A stretch of DNA of 64,000 bases from Halobaculum sp. MBLA0147 (GCF_041361345.1 NZ_JBGKAD010000002.1:124001-188000), one strand, 5' to 3'; shown: positions 44,103-55,461, counted from the first letter of the stretch. Numbers and translations: made by a program. The notes: generated by a model not told the origin, from the sequence alone.

Positions 44103-45014
44103 TCAACAGAAGTTCTGGACCACGTAGACCGTATCCTCCTCCGTCTTCGCGACGCCGATCCCCTCCGAGCGCCAGTACGGCTTGAGAATGTTCTCGCGGT
44201 GCCCCGTCGAGCGCATCCACGAGTTCGCGATCCCGGTCGCCAACTCCTCGGGTGTGGTGTACATCGCGGTCCCCTCGTTGGTGTCGACCTCCTGGTACCA
44301 GTACGTCTTGAGGATGTTCTCGCTGCCGACAGCGTAGCGATCGCTGTCGTCGGGGATCGGGACGCGACACTCGAAGCCGGCGTTGGCGTAGCGGTCCTCG
44401 AAGTTCCCGCCCGTCTCCGGATCGGTGTGGCTGTAGAAGCCCTCTTCGACCATGCGCTCGGCGTAGTTCTGGGCGATCTGGTGGAGGCGCTTGTTCCACG
44501 TCAACGGTTGCAGTTCCTCCTCCATGCGTCGGGAGTTGATCTCGTCGTGGGTCAGCTCCGCGGTCTTGCTCGCGTCCCAACTGTCGCCGCCGAACAACCC
44601 ACCACCGCCGTCGTCTGTATCGGTCTCGGTGGCGGCCGACGTAGGCGTCGCCGTCGCGTTCGCACTCGACGCCGCTGCGCTGTCGCTTGAGGACAGCGTG
44701 GGCAGGCTCACTGTCGGGAGTGATGGGAGACCGATACTGAAGACTCCGCGATCGAGGCCGACACCGACAGCGCCGAGTCCGGCGAGTCCGAGCAGCCGCC
44801 GCCGGGTTACCACGCCGCTGGAGGAATCGGTTGACTCCGGCTTCCCCGCACTGACAGTCCGGGCGTTCGAGGTGTCGAGGTCCTCGACGTCCGTCGTCGT
44901 CACTGACGGGCACTCGTGATTCTCCGGGAGGCTGTGGTCGTTACAGACCTTCTTGCCACAGTAGTTGCAGCTGCTGACGAGTGTGTGCCCGTCGCAGATC
45001 TCGCACTTGGCCAT
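44103..45014 (-). CDS. AN1-like zinc finger plus anchored CAP/SCP-domain protein
   Basis: 303 residues. The N-terminus is an AN1-type zinc finger, CEICDGHTLVSSCNYCGKK then CNDHSLPENHEC. An internal twin-arginine-like membrane signal follows (VVTRRRLLGLAGLGAVGVG, about 68-86), then a Thr/Ala/Ser linker. The CAP domain (about 150-303) has SHTDPETGGNFEDRY and STGHRENILKPYWRSEGIGV. The zinc finger should stay in the cytoplasm and the CAP domain outside. It is located between CRISPR arrays 2 and 3, and a decayed relative lies at 58964-60006. CAP proteins often bind lipids or act as proteases; the role here is unknown. Confidence 0.85.
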   Translation of the reverse strand: MAKCEICDGHTLVSSCNYCGKKVCNDHSLPENHECPSVTTTDVEDLDTSNARTVSAGKPESTDSSSGVVTRRRLLGLAGLGAVGVGLDRGVFSIGLPSLPTVSLPTLSSSDSAAASSANATATPTSAATETDTDDGGGGLFGGDSWDASKTAELTHDEINSRRMEEELQPLTWNKRLHQIAQNYAERMVEEGFYSHTDPETGGNFEDRYANAGFECRVPIPDDSDRYAVGSENILKTYWYQEVDTNEGTAMYTTPEELATGIANSWMRSTGHRENILKPYWRSEGIGVAKTEEDTVYVVQNFC

Positions 45015-45060
45015 TACTCCTACCGTCTGGCGCGGAATTTGATAACTGTGGCGGGCGAGA

Positions 45061-48000
45061 GGATCAATCCCTCGTGGGGTCCTGCTGGAACTCTGGTGCG
45101 TCTGCTCGGACGTCGAGGCGCGAATGCTTCAACCCCTCGTGGGGTCCTGCTGGAACATCGAGAACCCCAGTGGCCCGAACGCATCAGTTCAGGCTTCAAC
45201 CCCTCGTGGGGTCCTGCTGGAACCCTTTGCGAGTGACCCGGTGATCGGTCCGTAGGTGCTTCAACCCCTCGTGGGGTCCTGCTGGAACGCGGTCCCCGCG
45301 TCGGTGAAGTCGATCGAGTCCGCTGCGCTTCAACCCCTCGTGGGGTCCTGCTGGAACGTGACGCTGAGGTCTTCAAAGACCATTACTGTGTGCTTCAACC
45401 CCTCGTGGGGTCCTGCTGGAACCCTCTCCAGGATCTCCGGAACCGCCGAGAGATCGCTTCAACCCCTCGTGGGGTCCTGCTGGAACGCTCCCACTCTCCG
45501 TTGATCGTGGGGGTCGACGCCGAGCTTCAACCCCTCGTGGGGTCCTGCTGGAACCGGAGGATCTCGTGGTTGAGCTCGCGGATCGAGGAGCTTCAACCCC
45601 TCGTGGGGTCCTGCTGGAACCGGAGGATCTCGTGGTTGAGCTCGCGGATCGAGGAGCTTCAACCCCTCGTGGGGTCCTGCTGGAACTGGTGTCGGCAGTG
45701 GACTCCGCAACCGCAGACGCGGAGCTTCAACCCCTCGTGGGGTCCTGCTGGAACACGCCGTCAGCCGTCGCACCACCACCCGTCGAAGCTTCAACCCCTC
45801 GTGGGGTCCTGCTGGAACTTGATGGGCCTCGCCGCGCGCCCACGACCCGCAGACGCTTCAACCCCTCGTGGGGTCCTGCTGGAACATGCACGATGCGCGA
45901 TGCACGCAAGCGGTACGAACATGCTTCAACCCCTCGTGGGGTCCTGCTGGAACAAACGCTCGGAAGTTGCCGTCCTCGCCACTCCCGGAGCTTCAACCCC
46001 TCGTGGGGTCCTGCTGGAACCGAACTTCTGGCGACACACACGCCAATCTGGGGGAGCTTCAACCCCTCGTGGGGTCCTGCTGGAACAGTCGTCTCGGCCC
46101 CTGTTCGTCCAATCGTTGGCGTGGCTTCAACCCCTCGTGGGGTCCTGCTGGAACAGGTGAAGATCGACAGTTCTCAGGAGGGCAAGCAGGTGCTTCAACC
46201 CCTCGTGGGGTCCTGCTGGAACCGGTCGGTCGTGTGCCGTCGTCACGGAGTGCGCCCTGCTTCAACCCCTCGTGGGGTCCTGCTGGAACCGTGTGCGTCC
46301 CGTTCGCCCGGTCGGTCCCGTCGTCGCTTCAACCCCTCGTGGGGTCCTGCTGGAACGCGTAGGTCCAACACGTCCGCGTGCAGGTCGGGGTTGCTTCAAC
46401 CCCTCGTGGGGTCCTGCTGGAACAGCGGTTGTCGTCGTGGTGGCTCACGACGCGAGGCTTCAACCCCTCGTGGGGTCCTGCTGGAACGACAACCGTTACA
46501 CGGTGAACACGGACAGCGAGGTGCTTCAACCCCTCGTGGGGTCCTGCTGGAACCGGAGTCGCTGGCGGCCGCCGGGTCGACAACGAGGAGCTTCAACCCC
46601 TCGTGGGGTCCTGCTGGAACCGGAGTCGCTGGCGGCCGCCGGGTCGACAACGAGGAGCTTCAACCCCTCGTGGGGTCCTGCTGGAACCCAATTTTCGGCG
46701 TGATACACCTTCACACCTCGCTCGCTTCAACCCCTCGTGGGGTCCTGCTGGAACAGCGGCCACGTCGGCCGCTACACCCACTCGGATTTGCTTCAACCCC
46801 TCGTGGGGTCCTGCTGGAACGCCTCGGACAGCCAGACGCGCTTGCCGCCCTTCTCCGAGCTTCAACCCCTCGTGGGGTCCTGCTGGAACCGTCGACGTGA
46901 CGGGCGACGGACTACCGGACGCGTCGCTTCAACCCCTCGTGGGGTCCTGCTGGAACACGGCGACGACGCCGTGTTCGAGCTGTCCGACGGGACGCTTCAA
47001 CCCCTCGTGGGGTCCTGCTGGAACGACGCCGGGCGGTTCATCGCCTCTGACGGTAAGACCCCGCTTCAACCCCTCGTGGGGTCCTGCTGGAACCTCGACG
47101 GCAAGCGCACCGACCCCGAGTCGTCGTGGCTTCAACCCCTCGTGGGGTCCTGCTGGAACAGTTCTCGCAGTAGTGCCGCACCTTCCCGCGTGAGCGCTTC
47201 AACCCCTCGTGGGGTCCTGCTGGAACGACGCTCGAGAGTGGGGGAGATCGCATCCGTTCGACGCTTCAACCCCTCGTGGGGTCCTGCTGGAACCCTCCTT
47301 GCAGAGACACGCGACAAAGCGTGCAAGGCTGCTTCAACCCCTCGTGGGGTCCTGCTGGAACGCTCGGTGAGCCGGTCGCGACCGTTGCGTACTGCCAGCT
47401 TCAACCCCTCGTGGGGTCCTGCTGGAACTCGCTTCGCCCACCTCGTCGTCGACACGCTCGACGTGCTTCAACCCCTCGTGGGGTCCTGCTGGAACGAGGT
47501 AGTCCCAGTCGTCGGCTCCCGGTCCGACTGGGCTTCAACCCCTCGTGGGGTCCTGCTGGAACTCGTATTCGTCGATCGACTCCTCTTCTGTGGCCGCAGC
47601 TTCAACTCCTCACGAGATCCTGCTGGAACACAGACGAACGCGATCGTCAGCCAGCTCGTCCAGGATCTTCAACCCCTTGTTGAGTCCTGCTGGAACGACC
47701 CACTCGATCCCGAGCATCCACGTCCCTGCGCCGTTTCAACCCCTCGTGGGGTCCTGCTGGAACACTGACCCACACGAACCACCGGCACTGTTTGAGTGGG
47801 GTTCTTCAACTTCCCGTGGAGTCCTGCTGGAACGCTCCCAGCTCGTCGAGAGCCGCATCGAGGATTCGGTTGCTTCAACCCCTGGTGGGATCCTGCTGGA
47901 ACGTTCGCGATCGTTCCTGTCGTCTCGCTTGTCTGCCGGCTTCAACTCCTCGTGGGGTCCTGCTGGAACGAACGCGGTCGCACTCGGCATGGCTGCGAAG

Positions 48001-50643
48001 GAGGAGCTTCAACCCCTCGTGGGGTCCTGCTGGAACTGGTTTTCTCGCCGGTCGCGTCTTCGAGTTCGTCGAGCTTCAACCCCTCGTGGGGTCCTGCTGG
48101 AACTCGCCGAACCCCTCGCCAGATCGCGACGCGCCAGCTGCTTCAACCCCTCGTGGGGTCCTGCTGGAACAACGACAGGCGCACCGTCGGGGTCCGTGCC
48201 GCCGATGCTTCAACCCCTCGTGGGGTCCTGCTGGAACCCGCTCCCCACCCGCCGCAAGCGCCCGCTCAAGGTGGCTTCAACCCCTCGCGGGGTCCTGCTG
48301 GAACGGCGGGTCTTCACGGTTTTCCTCCCAGTGGCGACCGCTTCAACTCCTCGTGGGGTCCTGCTGGAACTGGGTCGTCGACGCCCCAGCCGCGCCGAGC
48401 GCGAGCTCGCTTCAACCCCTCGTGGGGTCCTGCTGGAACCACAGCCCGGCGGCGCGGGCGTCGCCTTCGGAGAGGCTTCAACCTCTTGTGGGGTCCTGCT
48501 GGAACGTCCGCGCGGGTCGCACCGGGGACGTTCTCGATCACGCTTCAACCTCTCGTGGGGTCCTGCTGGAACGCTCCGGGTAGATCGGCGCACGCGCGAC
48601 CGCGTCGTGGCTTCAACCCCTCGTGGGGTCCTGCTGGAACAAGCACGTCCGACTGCATCTCGTCGGGGATGGTGTTGCTTCAATCCGTCGTGGCGTCCTG
48701 CTGGAACTTCGCGAGGTCCAACTGTGAAATGTCGATCACGTTGCTTCAACCCCTCGTGGGGTCCTGCTGGAACCTCTGGCGCCTCTTTCTTCATGGGACC
48801 TTCCGCGAGCTTCAACCCCTCGTGGGGTCCTGCTGGAACACAAGGCGAGATGGTCCGGTACTCGCTCTCCACGGTGCTTCAACCCCTCGTGGGGTCCTGC
48901 TGGAACGGGGAGTCGGTCGTCTCGACGGGAGCCTCGTCACCGCTTCAACCCCTCGTGGGGTCCTGCTGGAACCGGGCGTGTCGGTACGTCGTCACTGCGG
49001 CGGTGGGTGCTTCAACCCCTCGTGGGGTCCTGCTGGAACTCTTAAGCGACATCACGCCGCCGGCCTCCGAGTACAGGCTTCAACCCCTCGTGGGGTCCTG
49101 CTGGAACCTCCGTTCGGCGTCGATCCCGAAAACCGCTTGGGCGCTTCAACCCCTCGTGGGGTCCTGCTGGAACGATCATGGTTAGCGTGCTGTCGAGGGG
49201 TTGAGGACGCTTCAACCCCTCGTGGGGTCCTGCTGGAACGAAGCACTCCAACAGATCGACGCGGCGTTCCCCAGCTTCAACCCCTCGTGGGGTCCTGCTG
49301 GAACCCAACCGGTAGTCACCGGCCATCTCGGGGTCGTGGAGCTTCAACCCCTCGTGGGGTCCTGCTGGAACCGTCGTCCAGTTCGTCAACCACAGCCCCC
49401 CCGAGGTTGCTTCAACCCCTCGTGGGGTCCTGCTGGAACGAACGAGATCCACTCCTCCGGATCGAATGAGTCCGTGCTTCAACCCCTCGTGGGGTCCTGC
49501 TGGAACCAGGGTACACGCGCTATCGTCTCGCCCCAGACGAACTGCTTCAACCCCTCGTGGGGTCCTGCTGGAACGCTCCGAGCACGAACAGATCCTCTGG
49601 GAGATCGACGCGCTTCAACCCCTCGTGGGGTCCTGCTGGAACCACGATCAACGACGACGTGGGGGCCGTCCGGGGCGGGCTTCAACCCCTCGTGGGGTCC
49701 TGCTGGAACCCGGTTCTGTCCCGGGCCTGAACTGGTGATAAAACCGCTTCAACCCCTCGTGGGGTCCTGCTGGAACGGGCGGAGTTCTCAACCGGCGCAT
49801 CCGAGAGCCACTCGCTTCAACCCCTCGTGGGGTCCTGCTGGAACGGGCGGAGTTCTCAACCGGCGCATCCGAGAGCCACTCGCTTCAACCCCTCGTGGGG
49901 TCCTGCTGGAACCGTGGATTCTTCGTCGGTTGAAGCGGCTTGTTGCCGAGCTTCAACCCCTCGTGGGGTCCTGCTGGAACTCAGACGGAGGGAATCTGGT
50001 TCTCGGTCTTCGGGACGCTTCAACCCCTCGTGGGGTCCTGCTGGAACATTAAGGAAGAGCCGCAGCCGCTCGGGGTTGAAATCGCTTCAACCCCTCGTGG
50101 GGTCCTGCTGGAACGTGGAGCCGATACCGAGCCGGCCACGGGACATCCTGCTTCAACCCCTCGTGGGGTCCTGCTGGAACTCAGCCTCGTTGACCTGCTC
50201 AGCTACGCCAGGGGGCTTCAACCCCTCGTGGGGTCCTGCTGGAACGGCACCGTCGTGTGGACCGTTATCGCCGCGATGCTGCTTCAACCCCTCGTGGGGT
50301 CCTGCTGGAACGGGCGGAGGTCGTTGTCCCACACCTGTTCGGGGGCCCTTCAACCCCTCGTGGGGTCCTGCTGGAACGGGCGGAGGTCGTTGTCCCACAC
50401 CTGTTCGGGGGCCCTTCAACCCCTCGTGGGGTCCTGCTGGAACGTCGAATCTTCCCGACTTCTGCGTCGGTGTTATTGGCCCTTCAACCCCTCGTGGGGT
50501 CCTGCTGGAACGTGGAGCCGATACCGAGCCGGCCACGGGACATCCTGCTTCAACCCCTCGTGGGGTCCTGCTGGAACACGTGGAGGTCGTCACGGTCGTA
50601 CTCGACGCGAGCGCTTCAACCCCTCAAGGGGTTCTGCTGTAAC
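45061..50643 (-). CRISPR. CRISPR array 3: 84 repeats, 83 spacers
   Basis: It has the same 31-base repeat and orientation as arrays 1 and 2, period 67. The leftmost repeat has lost its TTGAAGC end and is the trailer-end copy. Most repeats are identical; a cluster of variants lies at 47599-47969 and 48475-48707. The rightmost repeat (50613-50643) is degenerate. Five spacers are present twice: tandem pairs at 45555/45621, 46554/46621, 49777/49845 and 50312/50378, and a separated pair at 50115/50512. Three consecutive repeats near 50347-50511 share a first-base C variant. Reading frames across the array are by-products of the repeats. Confidence 0.99.
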
Positions 50644-50679
50644 GACGGGCTTGATAGACATCAACACACGTTCACGAAG

Positions 50680-50776
50680 GATTCAATCTCCAGTTAGGTG
50701 TTGTCGAGATCGGTGCCCATTAGATGTCGGCCTGTGTTCATTTAGAGCTTCAATCCCTTGTGAGGCCCACTGTAAC
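50680..50776 (-). repeat. Two decayed CRISPR repeats beyond array 3
   Basis: At exactly one and two periods beyond the last recognisable repeat, degenerate copies remain at 50680-50710 (GATTCAATCTCCAGTTAGG) and 50747-50776 (GCTTCAATCCCTTGTGAGG, ending CTGTAAC). They show that the leader-proximal end of the array is older and decaying. Confidence 0.75.
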
Positions 50777-50952
50777 GTTAGTACACTTCCTCACATAATA
50801 TCCAACCATTCCGGCTCACGCTAGTCATTACAGAAGACGCATACCCCCATGAGCCCAAGCGGTAATGCTAGGATCACCACAACCGCTTCGGGTCATCCAT
50901 CAAACTGACTCCGCCGAATACAGTTACATTCAATTCTAACCGCCACAGGCAC
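50777..50952 (-). promoter_or_regulatory. Candidate leader/promoter of array 3
   Basis: About 175 bases between the decayed first repeat and the cas3 stop, lower in GC. On the minus strand GGATATTATGTGAGG (about 50787-50801) has a TATA-like core some 15-20 bases before the first decayed repeat. It is the only place where a leader for this orientation could lie. Confidence 0.4.
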
Positions 50953-53634
50953 TCAGATTTCAGTGGAGCCGCCTGCGGCCTCATCGGGACCGACAATTCC
51001 ATCGACTGTGTCATACTCAACCTGCGATGTGGGGCCGATTAATAGTTCGAACTCTGAGCCAATCTCTATCTGAGCGTCCGTCGTGACGGCGTCTACGGTC
51101 TCGACAGGCAGCGACACACGGATATCCGAAAGGGCAGAGACGGTTTCCTGTGCAGTCACAGTATCGTCATCTTCCAGTGCTGCGACCAGCCCGTCGACGG
51201 CAGTCCGTTCGTCAGCAGACAACGGGAGTAACATATCAACTGTCTCGTAGCCGCCAATAAGTGATCGCTCAGCTAGTGCCGCTGCGTCGCCTCGATCGAT
51301 CTCCTCTCTGATAGCCGTCGTCGCAACCGACTTCTCGCTACTGAGTGTGTCGAAGTACGCACGGACTGTCTCGTAACACATCTCGCGCTCAGACACTGGC
51401 CCATCTGAGACTGGCACGAGTGTATCAGCGATGAGTCGGAGGTGGCCAGGGATGTCTCGTTCGTATACAAAAGAGGCCGGACAGGGAGCGACTGGTTCGG
51501 TTGGGTTTGGCTCATCGATTCCGGCAAGTGTCCAGACAGTGACCGTCCCTCCACGCCGTCCCCACTCGAAGTTGCGATTGCACCGCCCCCCAGCCTGGAC
51601 AATACTGTCGATCGGTGCAATATCGCGGAACACGTGCTGGAAGCTCACGTCGACACCGGCCTCAACGGCCTGTGTCGAGACGAACACGAACGGAACAACA
51701 CTGGTGCTCAACGCATCGACGACACCCAACAACACCTCGCGATCGACGGGGCGAAACCGCGAACTGAACGAGGCTGTGAAGACCGTATCTGTAGGGCCTG
51801 CTGTCTCCCAGTCGTCGCCTGTCTTCGTGAGGCCACACGCATTCAGGAGAGTGTCGACCGTCGCGTCGATGTCGTCACGCGGCGCCACTTCTTCCTCCTC
51901 AAGAAGCCGCTGATACGTGGCGCCGATATGCTGGACTGGTCCAGCCGCTTCGATCGCATCGGTTAGCGTCCGACAACTAGCGATCGTGTTGCACACGGCC
52001 ATCGCAGAACCGCTTAATCCGGCAGCTTCGAGTATCTCGGCGGCGGCGGTGTCGTAACCGACAAACTCTGTCGTGTGACCGAGTGCGTGACACGTTGCCG
52101 ATGGCCAGATCTCGTAGGTCACTCGATCAGCCTCGTCGTAGTAGGATTCAACCGCCCGGTCAGGTACATCACCAGACAGGCATGCATTACAGACTTCACC
52201 ATCGTATGATATCCCTGCATCAAGCAGCGACACAGTCTCAACGCCGTCAAGCAGCGCCGGTTGCGTGGCGGTCATCGAGATTACTCGAGCACCGAATTCG
52301 TCGGTGAGGATCTCAAGCAACCGTTGTACGCCGTCCCACCAGCTCTTTGGTAGCGCTTGTGGCTCATCAAGAATAACAACTGCATTGTCTAACGCGGAGA
52401 GCTTCATTCCAGCTTGGTTTGACGGCCCGGTAAGGCTCTCAAACAGTTGGACGAACGTCGTCAGTACGACCCCCGATCGCCAACTCTCTCCGAGAAACGT
52501 CCTCTCAGCGATCGCTTCGTCTTCATGTTGCACGACTGTATCAGTTAGATAGTGATCAGCAGTGAATGCATCCGCCTGCGGGGAGACTCCCCAGATGGCC
52601 GGGTCTTCGAAGTGCTCTCGCGTCTGCTCAATGATGGCTGTGTACGGTAAGCAGTATATCACAGACGGTTGACGGCCCAGTAGTGTGGTCTGATCCCGGA
52701 GTGTTAACGCCGCCATTAGTCCAGTAAAAGTTTTGCCGAGACCGGTAGGTAAGGTAATCTCTCCAATTTGACTCGCGTCCGGCTGGTTGTTCCACTCGTG
52801 GATGCCGCCCAGAACCTGCAGAAGCCCACCGCGCCGTGCCTCATTGAGCGCTGCCTCTAGCTCTGAGTCGCCGCTTCCAGCAAGCGAATTAATGTGTTTT
52901 GCCAGCGGTTCCGTCTCAAGCGTATCGAAGTTGTGGATCTTCTCCGGGGCGACTGGCTTGGCATGACTCTTGTCGGCGAGCGTGAGACTGCCCCACAGGT
53001 GGAGTGTTCGCTCGTACAACGTTGATGGAATGGAGTCGCTACTCACGTAGCTTCCTGTGAGCTCTTCTCTGCCGGCTAACTGAAACAGAAGATTACTGAG
53101 GCGACCACTGTTGAATGCTGTCTGGAAGCCTTTCCATGACCCCACGCTCTTGGTGGCTTCTGCAATGAGTGTATCAGCGGCCGCTGGCCACGCGTCATCA
53201 ATCTCATCAATCTGAGATTTGAGTGGATCCTCGCCCAGCCCACTCCGAAGTGTATCAAAAAGGTAACTCGCCGCATCTGGTAGTCTCTGGTGATGACGAC
53301 CGACTGCAACCACCCCTGCGCCGAGCCACGAGAGGTCAATGTCTAGCGCGTCCAGTGCGTACAGCGTGACAATAGCCCCAAGCCGTGCGTGATAGCGTTC
53401 AGCGTCGGGTCCGGTGAACTCTCTATCAGGATGGATATACGCTTGAAACTGTGGTGTTACTTTTCCAAAATCGTGGAGATAACTACTCACATTAGCGACC
53501 GTCGAGAGCTCTGCCGAGTCGTCAATCAACGGCTGAATCCGTCGACGGACAGCGGCACTGTGGGCAGGGACCGACAGGTGCGGGTTTCCATCGGGGTGAT
53601 CCGGATGTGAGATAAGATCATCAGGGGTCGTCAT
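50953..53634 (-). CDS. cas3: CRISPR-associated helicase-nuclease Cas3 (type I-B)
   Basis: 893 residues. It unwinds and degrades target DNA recruited by Cascade. The N-terminal HD nuclease is readable at SSYLHDFGKVTPQFQAYIHP and VVAVGRHHQRLPDAASYL. The helicase has LPTGLGKTFTGLMAAL (motif I, about residue 296), ILDEPQALPKSW (motif II as DEPQ), MTATQPALL (motif III) and VSTQAVEAGVDVS with QAGGRCNR (motifs V-VI). Length and domain order are normal for haloarchaeal Cas3. It is the last gene of the cas operon, overlapping cas5 by four bases. Confidence 0.97.
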   Translation of the reverse strand: MTTPDDLISHPDHPDGNPHLSVPAHSAAVRRRIQPLIDDSAELSTVANVSSYLHDFGKVTPQFQAYIHPDREFTGPDAERYHARLGAIVTLYALDALDIDLSWLGAGVVAVGRHHQRLPDAASYLFDTLRSGLGEDPLKSQIDEIDDAWPAAADTLIAEATKSVGSWKGFQTAFNSGRLSNLLFQLAGREELTGSYVSSDSIPSTLYERTLHLWGSLTLADKSHAKPVAPEKIHNFDTLETEPLAKHINSLAGSGDSELEAALNEARRGGLLQVLGGIHEWNNQPDASQIGEITLPTGLGKTFTGLMAALTLRDQTTLLGRQPSVIYCLPYTAIIEQTREHFEDPAIWGVSPQADAFTADHYLTDTVVQHEDEAIAERTFLGESWRSGVVLTTFVQLFESLTGPSNQAGMKLSALDNAVVILDEPQALPKSWWDGVQRLLEILTDEFGARVISMTATQPALLDGVETVSLLDAGISYDGEVCNACLSGDVPDRAVESYYDEADRVTYEIWPSATCHALGHTTEFVGYDTAAAEILEAAGLSGSAMAVCNTIASCRTLTDAIEAAGPVQHIGATYQRLLEEEEVAPRDDIDATVDTLLNACGLTKTGDDWETAGPTDTVFTASFSSRFRPVDREVLLGVVDALSTSVVPFVFVSTQAVEAGVDVSFQHVFRDIAPIDSIVQAGGRCNRNFEWGRRGGTVTVWTLAGIDEPNPTEPVAPCPASFVYERDIPGHLRLIADTLVPVSDGPVSEREMCYETVRAYFDTLSSEKSVATTAIREEIDRGDAAALAERSLIGGYETVDMLLPLSADERTAVDGLVAALEDDDTVTAQETVSALSDIRVSLPVETVDAVTTDAQIEIGSEFELLIGPTSQVEYDTVDGIVGPDEAAGGSTEI

Positions 53635-54449
53635 CGGAATACGACAGTCTTGTCACCGACACTCGCGACTGGCCAATCCAGTGCCGATGGTGCCACTTTC
53701 ACTCCGGTGTCGGGAGTCGGCGTGAACACAAGATCGTCGAACCGAGTTGTCCGTCGACCACCACCTATACCCTCCATGACGGCTGCTGATCGCTCTGTCA
53801 CGCACTCGACGCCTGCCTGCGGCACTACGTTCTTGAGTGTTCCTGGAACGGCTGCGTCTATAATCACTGGCTCATCGCCTGTCACGGGCGTCGGTTCGCT
53901 ACTGGAGTTGAGCAGCTCAACCCGGGCAAGGTGTTCTGAGAGGCCTAGGCTTGGTGGGTAGTGTGACGTGCCATTCTTCAGGTGCCTCCGAAGTTGGGTG
54001 TAGAATTCCTCATCTTCGACAGCAACATCAAGCCGGTACACGGGGTCAACAAGCGTCTCATAGACATGGATCTGCCGAGGGGCTCTCGTGTCTTGGTAAC
54101 GAACCAGTTGCGACCGTCGAGACCCAGCGGTTTGCGTTGTTGCTTCACTGGGATCAGTGCCAACCGACGTCATAGGCATATTTATCGTCCGGAGCTCCGA
54201 CTCGGGTGTGATCGCGATGGCGGAGACATCCTCACCGAACGTCTCGTAGTACGAGTCGCGTGGTTCACCGACGATCGCTGCCAAGAGTCCAGCCACGGTC
54301 GTCCGTGGAATCATTCGATACGTCTGTTTTGTCGCTGTTCGACCAACGCGCCGGAAGTGACCCCAATCAGAGGCAACCCGGAGTGACAGACAGTGCTCTG
54401 GCAGTCCCTTGTCGTCGATGTTTGGTGTAGTCATTTCATTCGTCTGCAA
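53631..54449 (-). CDS. cas5: Cascade subunit Cas5 (type I-B)
   Basis: Up to 272 residues from the ATG at 54449, or 267 from the ATG at 54434. It caps the 5' handle of the crRNA. The N-terminus LSLRVASDWGHFRRVGRTAT with KQTYRMIPRTTVAGLLAAIV is the Cas5 RRM-fold pattern of haloarchaea. It overlaps cas7 by 14 bases and cas3 by four bases, so the operon is translationally coupled. Confidence 0.95.
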   Translation of the reverse strand: MQTNEMTTPNIDDKGLPEHCLSLRVASDWGHFRRVGRTATKQTYRMIPRTTVAGLLAAIVGEPRDSYYETFGEDVSAIAITPESELRTINMPMTSVGTDPSEATTQTAGSRRSQLVRYQDTRAPRQIHVYETLVDPVYRLDVAVEDEEFYTQLRRHLKNGTSHYPPSLGLSEHLARVELLNSSSEPTPVTGDEPVIIDAAVPGTLKNVVPQAGVECVTERSAAVMEGIGGGRRTTRFDDLVFTPTPDTGVKVAPSALDWPVASVGDKTVVFR

Positions 54450-55461
54450 GGTCCCGCTCCTTGTATACGTTGATTTGCTCGGTATTTAGATGCAGCTTCT
54501 CCCCGATTTCATCAGCCCCGAACGTTTCACCGCCTCGTGAGAGGGTAAATCGACTATCCCCTACAAATCGAATTTTATCGATACGCTCTTTCTCAGTCTC
54601 GAGTCGGTCACAGAGGGAGTCGACCGTTACGACGACATCATCGATGCTGCGGAGTGGATCAGACGACTCGTCTGCAAGATCAATCATATTGTGGAGGTTA
54701 CCAGTATGATACTTTCCCTCCTCGTAGACCACTCGGAGGTAGAGCCGCGGTGTCTGTCCCAGTTTACTTCGAGACGTTGGCTGGTTCTTCAGTGCTCGCC
54801 AACAAAGCGTGTCTAACCGCTCTACATCATCTTTAGTGAGATTAGTGTCTGCGGCGGCGTTCTCGTCGACCAATCCGTAGAACGGGAAGATCCCATACAC
54901 AATCCGGTGGTCATCGAGACCGAAGCCGCCTTGTCGGTTCTCGTCGTCAGTCGCGATGACACTGGTGAGCGAGTCGTAGTCCTGATTCTCCTCAACCTTG
55001 TTGAGTGACTTGGCAGGGAGAAACTGCACAGGACCTTGGTATTGGTTTGGGAACGCACCTTGGAGTGCGTTCTGGAGTTTATCATCATCGTCGTCATCAC
55101 TGGACTCGAAGGTGAGTGCCGCGCCGAAGTACCGAACGTCGGTCGCTCGGCTGAGGAATTTCTTACCGATGTCCTCGACCTCCTCGATATCACTTGCTTC
55201 GGAGATCTCGTCCAGAATATCGAGCGTCAGTGTCTTGCGACCTTGCGATTCTCCGTCAACCTTCTTTACATACACACCGTATCCGTCATCAAGGAGTTGA
55301 TCTCGGAGGTACCGTTTGAGTCGAACGTCAGTGACGATTCCCTGTCCAGTTTCAGGATCACGTCGTGGACGGTCCTCGGCGAGTGGGTTCCCATTAGGGT
55401 TGCAGTCCTGTGCGTCGGTAACAAACAACATCTCGGAACGTGGGAAGTCTGGGGAACTCAT
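54436..55461 (-). CDS. cas7: Cascade backbone subunit Cas7 (Csh2, type I-B)
   Basis: 341 residues. Copies of this protein line the crRNA. The opening EMLFVTDAQDCNPNGNPLAE with RPRRDPETGQGIVTDVRLKR is the Cas7/Csh2 signature; FYGLVDENAAADTNLTKDDV lies in the centre. It is coupled to cas8b by a four-base overlap and to cas5 by 14 bases. Confidence 0.96.
   Translation of the reverse strand: MSSPDFPRSEMLFVTDAQDCNPNGNPLAEDRPRRDPETGQGIVTDVRLKRYLRDQLLDDGYGVYVKKVDGESQGRKTLTLDILDEISEASDIEEVEDIGKKFLSRATDVRYFGAALTFESSDDDDDDKLQNALQGAFPNQYQGPVQFLPAKSLNKVEENQDYDSLTSVIATDDENRQGGFGLDDHRIVYGIFPFYGLVDENAAADTNLTKDDVERLDTLCWRALKNQPTSRSKLGQTPRLYLRVVYEEGKYHTGNLHNMIDLADESSDPLRSIDDVVVTVDSLCDRLETEKERIDKIRFVGDSRFTLSRGGETFGADEIGEKLHLNTEQINVYKERDLADE

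Noticed and set aside
39350..50824. Many long open frames across the CRISPR arrays on both strands with repeated phrases such as STPRGVLLE or QPLVGSCWN.
   Set aside because: They are translations of the 31-base repeat; period and spacer variation show CRISPR arrays, not genes.
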